From: Fimbriimonadia bacterium
Lineage (GTDB): Bacteria > Armatimonadota > Fimbriimonadia > Fimbriimonadales > Fimbriimonadaceae
DNA length: 16,536 nt
Direction: 5' to 3'
Assembly: GCA_029824495.1 (NCBI GenBank)
Contig: JALGXY010000306.1
Location: forward strand, 1-16,536
This document shows, in pieces, positions 6,765-13,998 of the stretch. A program made the translations under genes and the position numbers. The notes beneath the pieces are model-generated. The model made no database searches. It was not told the DNA's origin and saw only the letters and a program-made list of their open reading frames with translations. Within the stretch, counting starts at the first letter, position 1. Each line of letters begins with the position of its first letter.

Positions 6765-8147
6765 ATGAGGCTGGGAGCAGGACAAAGCCAACAGCAGAGG
6801 CAGCAGCAGCAAGGGAAGGTTGATCCAAAGATCATCCTGACCAGCCATGTGCTTCAGCTCAGCAGTTATGAGCTGGAGACCCTCATCGAATCTGAACTGA
6901 TCGAAAATCCGGCGCTGGAATGGATTGAGGATCAGTCCGACCCGATTACAGATGAGGAGATTCTCTCTCAGGTTGCTCCGGCTGAGCTCAAGACATCGGA
7001 GTACAGTTACGACACTCAAAAATCGACTCCTGCCGATGCGGGAACCGCTCCTGATTGGGTCGATCTTACAGCTGACACAGAGTCTCTTCCAGACTTCCTT
7101 ACTGGGCAGCTTCGAGTAGCCCTGGCCAAGAAAGACTGGCACGTGATCGACTATCTCGTCGGTTCTCTCGATGACAACGGCTACCTGAAGACGAGCGTCG
7201 AAGAGGTTGCTCTCCACTGTGAGATCACGCTGGAGGAGGCCGAGGCGGCGATCAAACTGCTTCAGTCTTGCGAGCCGCCAGGAGTTGGAGCCGCTGATCT
7301 TCAAGAATGTTTGAGTCTTCAGCTCCGAAATCCCAAGACAGAAGCAGAGCGGCTGGCCCGCGTACTGCTCGTCAAATACTGGGATGAGCTCGTCACCAGA
7401 TCACTCTCCGCGATTCAGAAAAAGAGCCAAGCCCCTGAAGAGCTTATTGAGGAGGCCCTAGCAGTGATTCTTGAACTGCAGCCGTTCCCGGTCGAGAGCC
7501 TCAACACAGGCCATGATCATCTGGAAGTCAAATCGAACCCTGCACGACCAGATCTGAAGATTCGACACACTGAAACGGGTTGGGAGATCGAATCATTTGG
7601 GCCATCTTCACACAACCTTCGTGTTGCATCAGCTTATACAACCCGCCTTGCAAAGCTCAAGACCCAGACTGGAGACACTGCCGATGAGAAGCGGCACATT
7701 CTCGAACAGATCGCGAGTGCAGAGCGGTTCCTTGAGGCGTTGGGCAACCGCCAATCTCACTTGAAACGGATCGGAGAGCATCTGATTGAAAGCCAGGCCG
7801 GGTTCCTTAAGACAGGGGATTACCTCTTTCTGAAACCGCTGACAAGATCTCAGTTGGCCAAGGATATCGACCTCCATGAGAGCACAGTCAGCCGGGCTAC
7901 AGCGGAGAAGTACCTTCAAATCGCTACGGGCGAAGTCGTGCCGTTCGAAGTTCTGTTTAAGCCCGCACTCAGAATTCAGAAGATGATTGAGGAGATCCTC
8001 CTTCATGAGAACCCGAACAGCCCGCTCAGCGATGAGCAGATCTCCAAGATCTTGGCCGAGAAGGGTGTTAGAGTTGCCCGCAGGACAGTCAATAAGTATC
8101 GAGATCGCAACAGACTCTTGAGCAGTCGATATCGCCGCACGGCATAA
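6765..8147 (+). CDS. rpoN: RNA polymerase sigma-54 factor
   Basis: Alternative sigma factor that recognises -24/-12 promoters and needs an AAA+ activator to open DNA. It has 460 residues. Region I starts with a Gln-rich stretch (QSQQQRQQQQ, 7-16) and continues with the activator-interacting helix segment (LQLSSYELETLIESELIENPALEW). An acidic region II follows, then the core-binding domain, including SLDDNGYL and CEPPGVGAADLQECL. A helix-turn-helix lies near 359-385 (LAKDIDLHESTVSRATAEKY), and the RpoN box ARRTVNKYRD is at 438-447 (canonical ARRTVAKYRE). Length and domain order are complete. No enhancer-binding activator gene is adjacent. The next gene starts 7 bp after the stop and is probably co-transcribed. 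ATG 6765 follows a GAGAGA purine stretch. Confidence 0.96.
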   Translation: MRLGAGQSQQQRQQQQGKVDPKIILTSHVLQLSSYELETLIESELIENPALEWIEDQSDPITDEEILSQVAPAELKTSEYSYDTQKSTPADAGTAPDWVDLTADTESLPDFLTGQLRVALAKKDWHVIDYLVGSLDDNGYLKTSVEEVALHCEITLEEAEAAIKLLQSCEPPGVGAADLQECLSLQLRNPKTEAERLARVLLVKYWDELVTRSLSAIQKKSQAPEELIEEALAVILELQPFPVESLNTGHDHLEVKSNPARPDLKIRHTETGWEIESFGPSSHNLRVASAYTTRLAKLKTQTGDTADEKRHILEQIASAERFLEALGNRQSHLKRIGEHLIESQAGFLKTGDYLFLKPLTRSQLAKDIDLHESTVSRATAEKYLQIATGEVVPFEVLFKPALRIQKMIEEILLHENPNSPLSDEQISKILAEKGVRVARRTVNKYRDRNRLLSSRYRRTA

Positions 8148-8154
8148 TCGTGGA

Positions 8155-9027
8155 ATGCTGCCGCCCGGAGTCTATCCAGCCTCGATCACTCCCATGCACC
8201 GTGATGGTTCTGTGGACGAAGTCTCGCTCGCAAAACTGCTCGCTTGGTTTGAGTCGGCCGGCTGCCAAGGTGCAGTTTTGGCTGGAACCAACGGAGAAGG
8301 ACCCTCGCTCAGCGCAGTCGAAAAGCGCGACCTGCTCCGATCAGCATCTTCTGCAAAGGGCAGTCTGAAGCTGATTCTTGGCATAGCGACCCCCAGCCTG
8401 AACGAAGCCGAATGGCTCTGCAGTCAAGCAGCAAAGAACGGGGCGGATGCTGTCCTGCTGATGGCGCCTGGCTACTTTCGGAGAGCAGATCAGGCGGGAA
8501 TCGAAGATTGGCTGAAAGCGGTCCTCGACTCGAGTCCTCTGCCTGTGATTCTCTATCAGTTTCCAAAGATGGCTGGAGTCGAGATCGCTCTTGATACCGT
8601 CTGCCAGCTTGCCGACCATCCTAACTTCGGGGGGCTAAAAGATAGTTCGGGATCCGAAGAGAATCTTTCCGCTTATCGCGATGTCGTGCCGGAAGGGAAG
8701 GCGCTTTTCGTCGGAGATGAGCTGATTTTGGACAAGGCTCTTGAATCAGGCTGGACCGGCACGATATGCGGGTGCGGAAACTCGATCCCTCACTGGCTCG
8801 TCGACTACACTGCTTCCCCGAATCGGACTAAGTTTGAGCTGATCCGACCGGTGATCAAAGCCCTGAGATCGGAGCCGCAGCCGGAGGGGCACAAGGGTGT
8901 GTTGGCCGCACTTGGCGTCATCGAGTCTTCGACACCTCGCCTGCCGCTGATGGCCTCAGACGCCGATGAACTTCTCGCCATGCTGAAGGATCGCCTCGGC
9001 ATGACGAGAGAGAATCCCGGGTTTTAG
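8155..9027 (+). CDS. Dihydrodipicolinate synthase/N-acetylneuraminate lyase family aldolase, substrate uncertain
   Basis: Class I pyruvate-type aldolase, 290 residues, TIM-barrel family. The Schiff-base lysine is Lys162 in GGLKDSSG and the catalytic tyrosine is Tyr134 in ILYQFPK. The pyruvate-binding loop reads GTNGEG (44-49), not the GTTGE of true DapA. In E. coli DapA an arginine after YNVPS binds the aspartate-semialdehyde carboxylate; here that position is Lys138. These changes make lysine-pathway DapA doubtful and leave open a 2-keto-3-deoxy acid or 4-hydroxy-2-oxoglutarate aldolase role. It sits 7 bp after rpoN. Its stop codon overlaps the stop of the convergent pheA. The family is certain, the substrate is not. 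Confidence 0.85.
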   Translation: MLPPGVYPASITPMHRDGSVDEVSLAKLLAWFESAGCQGAVLAGTNGEGPSLSAVEKRDLLRSASSAKGSLKLILGIATPSLNEAEWLCSQAAKNGADAVLLMAPGYFRRADQAGIEDWLKAVLDSSPLPVILYQFPKMAGVEIALDTVCQLADHPNFGGLKDSSGSEENLSAYRDVVPEGKALFVGDELILDKALESGWTGTICGCGNSIPHWLVDYTASPNRTKFELIRPVIKALRSEPQPEGHKGVLAALGVIESSTPRLPLMASDADELLAMLKDRLGMTRENPGF

Positions 9028-10118
9028 ACCTCTTTCAGATTTGGATCTGAGCTCGGATAGCTGCCGAGCATGACCACTTCGAGCGCCCTTTCAGAGATCT
9101 CTGCCAGAGCAGCCTGGAGGTTTTCGTCTTCGTGGTGCCCGACACAGTCCGCATAGAAGATGTACTCGAACGCGGCCCGTTGGGCTGGTCGAGATTCGAT
9201 CATCAGCAGGTTGACTTTGTGCCGATTGAAGGCGCCTAGCACCTCGTACAGCTCGCCTGGTCGGTTGCGGAGGCTGAACATCAGCGAGGTCTTGTCTGAA
9301 CCGGTTTTGGCCGGCAGGTTTCTGCCCAAAACGACGAATCTGGTTCGGTTTTGGGAGTTGTCCTCGATGTGCTCTGCAAGGAATCCGAGGCCGAGACGCT
9401 CGATGCAGACCTTGTTGGCGATCGCTGCGCCGTTCGGGTCTTCGAGGGCCTTCTTGGCTGCGTTCGATGTCGGCACGACATCAACGATTTCTGCATTGGG
9501 GAGATTGGTCTGAATCCACCGTCGACACTGGCTTGAGGGCTGCGGGCCTGCGTAGATCCGCTGGATCTGCGAGAGATCGGAGGCTGTCGAACCGAGATGA
9601 TGTTCGATGACAAGAAACTGCTCGGCGCAGATCTTGACGTTTGTCCGTGGGAACATGTCGAGCGTCTCTGGCACGACACCAGCAAAGCTGTTTTCGATCG
9701 GCACGACGGCGTAGCTCGCTTTGAAGTGCTCGACATTCTGGAAGCACTCGGTGATGGTGGCTGCCGGCAGCGGCTTGATGCTTCGACCGAAAGTTTCGTA
9801 AACCGCCAGTTCGCTGAAGGTGCCGGGAGGCCCCCAGTAAGAGATCGTCAGCGGCTTCTCGGCATCTCGTGCCGCACTGATGATCTCTCGGAAGATTCGT
9901 TTAAGATGCTGGGTGTGCAGGCTGGAGGTCTTGGCTTCTCCCAGCTTTTTGAAAATCGCACGCTCTCGCTCCGGGGTGAAGAACGGTTTTCCGTCGATCC
10001 CTTTGATGTGCCCAACCTCTTGAGCGAGGCCGACGCGGGCATCGAGCAGATCGATCAGGTCCCGATCAACGCGATCAATGTCCTCTCGAATATCGTCTAA
10101 AGAGCGGGATTCGTCCAT
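9024..10118 (-). CDS. pheA: Bifunctional chorismate mutase/prephenate dehydratase
   Basis: Makes phenylpyruvate from chorismate through prephenate, the committed branch to phenylalanine. 364 residues hold three domains. The AroQ-type chorismate mutase (about 8-84) has IDRVDRDLIDLLDARVGLA. The prephenate dehydratase (about 92-266) has GPPGTFSE (96-103), ENSFAGVV (142-149) and NRTRF (257-261, the conserved catalytic Thr-Arg-Phe). The C-terminal ACT domain (about 278-354) has RPGEL (286-290) and ESRP (308-311), the phenylalanine-binding motifs, so allosteric inhibition by Phe is expected. The start at ATG 10118 is preferred because a GGTGGTGGA stretch precedes it; an in-frame TTG further upstream would add 7 residues. 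The gene is divergent from cdaA and its tail overlaps the aldolase gene by 4 bp, with no terminator visible between them. Confidence 0.96.
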   Translation of the reverse strand: MDESRSLDDIREDIDRVDRDLIDLLDARVGLAQEVGHIKGIDGKPFFTPERERAIFKKLGEAKTSSLHTQHLKRIFREIISAARDAEKPLTISYWGPPGTFSELAVYETFGRSIKPLPAATITECFQNVEHFKASYAVVPIENSFAGVVPETLDMFPRTNVKICAEQFLVIEHHLGSTASDLSQIQRIYAGPQPSSQCRRWIQTNLPNAEIVDVVPTSNAAKKALEDPNGAAIANKVCIERLGLGFLAEHIEDNSQNRTRFVVLGRNLPAKTGSDKTSLMFSLRNRPGELYEVLGAFNRHKVNLLMIESRPAQRAAFEYIFYADCVGHHEDENLQAALAEISERALEVVMLGSYPSSDPNLKEV

Positions 10119-10203
10119 ATTTCCACCACCAGCCTTCAATTGATGGCTGTCTTGGCTGGGAATGATATCTCAACGCGGGACAACCTGCGTAGGCTAAACT
10201 ACG

Positions 10204-10208
10204 AAGGA
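10204..10208 (+). promoter_or_regulatory. Ribosome-binding site supporting a TTG start for cdaA
   Basis: AAGGA lies 5 bases before the TTG at 10214. It supports this rare start codon over ATG 10247, which would remove the first 11 residues but spare the first membrane helix. Confidence 0.5.
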
Positions 10209-10213
10209 CAAAA

Positions 10214-11047
10214 TTGGAGGAGATTCAGCAACGACTCGCAGACCTGATGAGCCGCCCTGGCGACGGCTGGCTGCTCGTCATCGACATCCTGCTTGTTACG
10301 CTCCTCAATTTCTATCTTTTCAAGCTGGTCCGAGGCACTCGTGCCTGGAAATTTGTCATCGGGATCGGCTTCTTCGTCCTGGCGCTCTATCTGAGTGACA
10401 TTTTTGGGCTTCACACCCTCCACTGGATTCTTGAAAAGGCGTCTGTGGCTGCTCCGATCGCTCTGGTCATTCTGTTCCTGCCAGAGCTTCGACATCTGAT
10501 CGAAGGATTTGCCAAGGTTGGAGTCTGGACCGAGAAGCTGATTTCTGGTTCTGATCCAGGCCTGGCCAAAACCATGATCGACAGCATCAGCGATGCGGTC
10601 GACGAGATGGCACAAGGCCGAATCGGAGCGCTGATCGTCATCGAGCGTGATGAGCGGCTCGACGACATCGCCCGCAATGGTGTGCCGCTCAACGCGAAGG
10701 TGACTGCAGAGCTTTTGGGCGCAATCTTCTTCCTCGGCAACCCTCTTCACGACGGCGCAGCCATTCTCAGACGAGACACTCTTGTTGCTGCAGCCTGTCG
10801 GCTTCCCCTCAGCGACAATCCGGAGATCGACTCGCACTATCACATGAGGCACAGGGCTGGCATCGGTGTTTCGGAGCACTTCGATTGTGTTGTGCTCATT
10901 GTCAGTGAAGAGCGCGGCGAGGTCTCTGTCGCGGTTGACGGCGAGCTGATGATCATGGAGTCGAAATTTGGCGCGCTCGGTCGGAAAGAAAAGAAGAAAG
11001 GGCCGAAATCCAGACGATCAAAGTCTGGTGAGGAGAAGGCTTCATGA
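10214..11047 (+). CDS. cdaA: Diadenylate cyclase CdaA, c-di-AMP synthase
   Basis: Membrane enzyme that condenses two ATP into cyclic di-AMP, a second messenger for potassium/osmolyte balance and envelope homeostasis. It has 277 residues. Three N-terminal membrane helices (about 19-38, 45-63 and 77-90) precede a DAC domain with DGA (180-182, in NPLHDGAAI), RHRAGIG (212-218; RHRAA in many relatives) and SEERGEVS (231-238), the catalytic and ATP-binding motifs. The last ~22 residues form a Lys/Arg-rich tail. The architecture matches CdaA/DacA, not DisA. The start is probably TTG with an AAGGA upstream. The gene overlaps cdaR by ATGA, the conserved cdaA-cdaR pairing. The third usual member, glmM, is not next. 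Confidence 0.95.
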   Translation: MEEIQQRLADLMSRPGDGWLLVIDILLVTLLNFYLFKLVRGTRAWKFVIGIGFFVLALYLSDIFGLHTLHWILEKASVAAPIALVILFLPELRHLIEGFAKVGVWTEKLISGSDPGLAKTMIDSISDAVDEMAQGRIGALIVIERDERLDDIARNGVPLNAKVTAELLGAIFFLGNPLHDGAAILRRDTLVAAACRLPLSDNPEIDSHYHMRHRAGIGVSEHFDCVVLIVSEERGEVSVAVDGELMIMESKFGALGRKEKKKGPKSRRSKSGEEKAS

Positions 11048-11988
11048 AGAGAGACACGGTCTGGGCATTCATCGCCTCGTTGATCATCGCCACCACGCTT
11101 TCGCTGGTTGTTCGACCGCGCGAAAGCGCGGATCTTGAGCGTGAATTGTTGGTGAAGCTCGAGCTGAAGTCTCTTTCAGAGGATCTTGTTGCGATCCAGC
11201 CGCCCGAGAGTGTCGCGATTATTGCAGCTGGTCCACGTCGAGACCTGGACGCCCTCCAGATGGCGGAGATCACGGCGGCGATCGTGTTTACCGGTGCTGA
11301 GGCTGGCAAGATTGAGCGGCCCGTAACGGTTTCCACTCCGGTTGGAAGCCCCGTTCAATTTAGAGTTAAGCGCCCCCGGCTGATGATCGAGCTGGAGACC
11401 CTCGAATCGAAATCTCTGCCCGTCATGGTCGAGGAGATCGGCCTGCCTCCTGCCGGATTGATCTACGACGGCTCGAGCGTCTTTCCTGACAACGTCTCTG
11501 TCAGCGGCCCATCCAGCTACCTGCCCAAAGTAGATCGTGTCAGGGTTCTTTTCGACATCGCCAAGATCGAAGCGAACAGCTCTCACGCCGTGGATGTTGA
11601 AATCCTTGATGCTGACGGACTTCCCGTTCCGCTGGTGGCTTCAAATCCACCGACTGTCACCCTGAGACCGGCTGTCATGGCAGCGCCTCAGGAGAAACGG
11701 CTGCTCGTTCAGCCGGATGTGGCAGGTCTGCCAGCAGTCGGCTACGAACTTGTCAGCGTGCAGGCGAAGCCTAACCAGATTGTTGTGACTGGCGACAGTC
11801 GAACGATCGGAGGGCTGGCCCCGACAATTCTGACGGCTCCCATCGACCTGACCGACAAGCGAATGACCGCCACGATTACGACGAGCGTTGTTGTTCCTCC
11901 GGGCGTGACCGTTCAAGGCGAGTCGACGGTGGAGGTGACCTACGTCATCGCCCGTTCATCCCGAAGACCGGAAGACAATCGGCTGTGA
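11044..11988 (+). CDS. cdaR: CdaR/YbbR-domain regulator of CdaA
   Basis: 314 residues with an N-terminal membrane anchor (about 5-23) followed by an extracytoplasmic part built of repeated YbbR-type beta domains. Repeat-like segments of the form 'LPVMVEEIGLPPAGLIYDG...VSVSGPSSYL' and 'LLVQPDVAGLPAVGYELVSVQAKPNQIVVTG' are visible, each followed by a strand with a conserved Asp/Thr. In Firmicutes CdaR binds and modulates CdaA at the membrane. The ATG at 11044 overlaps the cdaA stop and has a good AGGAG just upstream. The stop overlaps the next gene by GTGA. The assignment rests on domain pattern plus its place after cdaA. Confidence 0.88.
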   Translation: MKRDTVWAFIASLIIATTLSLVVRPRESADLERELLVKLELKSLSEDLVAIQPPESVAIIAAGPRRDLDALQMAEITAAIVFTGAEAGKIERPVTVSTPVGSPVQFRVKRPRLMIELETLESKSLPVMVEEIGLPPAGLIYDGSSVFPDNVSVSGPSSYLPKVDRVRVLFDIAKIEANSSHAVDVEILDADGLPVPLVASNPPTVTLRPAVMAAPQEKRLLVQPDVAGLPAVGYELVSVQAKPNQIVVTGDSRTIGGLAPTILTAPIDLTDKRMTATITTSVVVPPGVTVQGESTVEVTYVIARSSRRPEDNRL

Positions 11989-12761
11989 GTCAGGAGATTC
12001 GCCCATTGATCGGCGAAGAGGTCAGCCTAGGGCTCGACCTGGTCTGCATCTGTTTTGGCCTCAATCGCAAACGCATTCAGACTCTGTTTGACTCGGACCT
12101 GATGAGAGAAACCAAAACCCACTGGGGTCTTTTCGAAGGGCGAGATCTGCTCTCGACGATTACGGTGACCCCGCTGCAGTTTGGCTGGGGTGAGGCAGCC
12201 GGAATCTCCGGTGTGGCAACGCACCCCGATCGGCAGAAACAGGGCCTCGCCTCCTGCTTGCTGAAGGAGACGGCAGCCCAAGAGTCGGCTGCAGGCCGGG
12301 TCGGGTCGATCCTGCTGGCAAACGAGGCGAGGGTCTACGAAAAAGCAGGCTACAGTGTGACCGACAGAGTGATCGACGGGACGATCATGACCAGCGAGCC
12401 GGTTGATCAAGCTGCGGATGTGAGCGATGAGGAGACTGAGCAGCTCTATGCCGAATGGGCAGAGGCTGACCCGGGAAGAATGCGGCGTGACGAGACCAGA
12501 TGGCGTGCTTGGCGATGGCTCGGCAGACGATATGAGAGGTTGAGCCAGGGCGTGGCCTGCTGCGAGCCCGGGCTTGTCCGCGAAGCGGTCCTCAATGAAA
12601 CTCTTGACCGGTGGCCGCTGCCTGCAGGTACGCGTTGGGTGGGCCTCAAGAGCATCGCCGACCAGATGGGCGTGCCCCTCCAATCGACACGAGATGACCT
12701 GCTGCTGATGTCGAAGGATATCCCCGGTCCAGTGCAGCTCTTTTTGACCGACCAATTCTGA
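11985..12761 (+). CDS. GNAT-family N-acetyltransferase, substrate unknown
   Basis: 258 residues. The acetyl-CoA-binding motif A is visible as ISGVATHPDRQKQGLAS (74-90, with the R/Q-x-x-G-x-A loop), followed by the YEKAGY segment (118-123) typical of the GNAT fold. The ~130 residues after the GNAT core are rich in Arg, Trp and acidic residues and are not recognisable to me. They could be a second, degenerate GNAT half, as in Eis-like proteins (weak inference). The GTG start overlaps the cdaR stop as GTGA, suggesting translational coupling to the c-di-AMP genes. The acceptor substrate cannot be predicted. Confidence 0.8.
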   Translation: MSQEIRPLIGEEVSLGLDLVCICFGLNRKRIQTLFDSDLMRETKTHWGLFEGRDLLSTITVTPLQFGWGEAAGISGVATHPDRQKQGLASCLLKETAAQESAAGRVGSILLANEARVYEKAGYSVTDRVIDGTIMTSEPVDQAADVSDEETEQLYAEWAEADPGRMRRDETRWRAWRWLGRRYERLSQGVACCEPGLVREAVLNETLDRWPLPAGTRWVGLKSIADQMGVPLQSTRDDLLLMSKDIPGPVQLFLTDQF

Positions 12762-12810
12762 GAGGTCACTTGGACCCTGGGCAGCCAAAGGTATTCTCCG
12801 CCCGACAGAT

Positions 12811-13962
12811 ATGGCTGAACTCCAGATCTACACGTCAGAAAGCGTCAGCGAAGGTCATCCCGACAAGCTTGCTGACCAGGTTTCTGATGCGCTTCTTGAT
12901 GAAGCGCTTGCCCAAGATCCAACTGCTAGGGTTGCGATCGAGACCCTTGTGACTCATGGAATGGCGCTGATCGCTGGTGAGCTGACCATGGAGGGCTATA
13001 TCGACATGCCGGAGATCGTGAAGCAGACGATTCGGCAGGTGGGCTACACACATACCGACATGGGCTTCGATGCTGAAGCCGTTGGAGTGCTGACAGCTGT
13101 TCACGAACAGTCACCAGACATCGCGATGGGTGTCGATCGAGGCGGTGCTGGCGACCAGGGAATGATGTTCGGCCTGGCTGCGAACGAGACAGATGAGCTG
13201 ATGCCTCTGCCGATCAGCATGGCGCACGCTTTGACAAAGCAGGCCGCCGATGTGAGAAAAGAGAAGGGAGACGATTTCTTCCGCCCCGACGCCAAGGCGC
13301 AGGTCTCAGTGGTCTACGAGGACGACCAGCCGAAGATGCTCGACACAGTTGTGCTTTCGGTCCAGCACCGAGATGGCATTGAGCAAGAGGATGTAAGAGC
13401 GAGGGCGCTCGAAGAGATCATCCACCCGGTTTTGACTCGCTATGCTGACTGGGTCGACACAACCGGCTCGATCAAGTACCACATCAACCCGACAGGAAAG
13501 TTTGTGACTGGCGGCCCTCAGGCCGATACTGGCTTGACTGGCCGAAAAGTGATCGTCGACACGTATGGAGGGCTCTGCCCTCATGGCGGCGGCGCCTTTT
13601 CAGGCAAGGATCCGACAAAGGTAGACCGGAGTGCTGCCTACTGCGCACGACACGCCTCCAAGTGTGTTGTGGCTGCCGGATTGGCAGACAAATGTCAGAT
13701 TGCACTGGCCTACGCTATTGGTGTTGTCGACCCTGTCTCTGTCCATGTGGAGACCTATGGAACAGAGAAGATTGACAAAGATAAGATCAGCGAAGCAGTC
13801 CGAGCTGTGTTCGATCTGACGCCAAACGGGATCATCGAATCTTTGGGTCTACGGACAACAAAATATCTGCCCACCGCCAAGAATGGACACTTCGGAAATC
13901 CTGATTTCCCATGGGAATCGACAGCCAAAGCGAGTGATCTTCGGCAGTTTCTGGGAACTTAA
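12811..13962 (+). CDS. metK: S-adenosylmethionine synthetase
   Basis: Makes S-adenosylmethionine from methionine and ATP, releasing phosphate and pyrophosphate. The 383 residues are the full family length. Motifs are SEGHPDK (13-19, catalytic His16), GAGDQGMMFG (112-121, the ATP signature) and GGGAFSGKDPTKVDRS (259-274, the P-loop-like second signature). The leader from the preceding stop is only 49 bp and shows no SAM riboswitch. The ATG at 12811 matches the family N-terminus. The gene lies on the same strand as cdaA-cdaR-GNAT, but the gap may hold its own promoter. Confidence 0.97.
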   Translation: MAELQIYTSESVSEGHPDKLADQVSDALLDEALAQDPTARVAIETLVTHGMALIAGELTMEGYIDMPEIVKQTIRQVGYTHTDMGFDAEAVGVLTAVHEQSPDIAMGVDRGGAGDQGMMFGLAANETDELMPLPISMAHALTKQAADVRKEKGDDFFRPDAKAQVSVVYEDDQPKMLDTVVLSVQHRDGIEQEDVRARALEEIIHPVLTRYADWVDTTGSIKYHINPTGKFVTGGPQADTGLTGRKVIVDTYGGLCPHGGGAFSGKDPTKVDRSAAYCARHASKCVVAAGLADKCQIALAYAIGVVDPVSVHVETYGTEKIDKDKISEAVRAVFDLTPNGIIESLGLRTTKYLPTAKNGHFGNPDFPWESTAKASDLRQFLGT

Positions 13963-13998
13963 TGCGCCTAACGCAGCATTTTTGATAGACTGAAGATC

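Noticed and set aside
10199..10879. 226-codon - strand frame
   Set aside because: Antisense to cdaA, whose catalytic motifs are unambiguous.
12027..12788. 253-codon - strand frame
   Set aside because: Antisense to the GNAT gene, with composition unlike a folded protein and no recognisable motif.
12762..12810. SAM riboswitch before metK
   Set aside because: Only 49 bp, with no recognisable conserved core or helices.
13963..13998. Terminator between metK and the Cys-rich gene
   Set aside because: A weak bulged inverted repeat before TTTTT is present, but the stem is short and imperfect, so it is not called.
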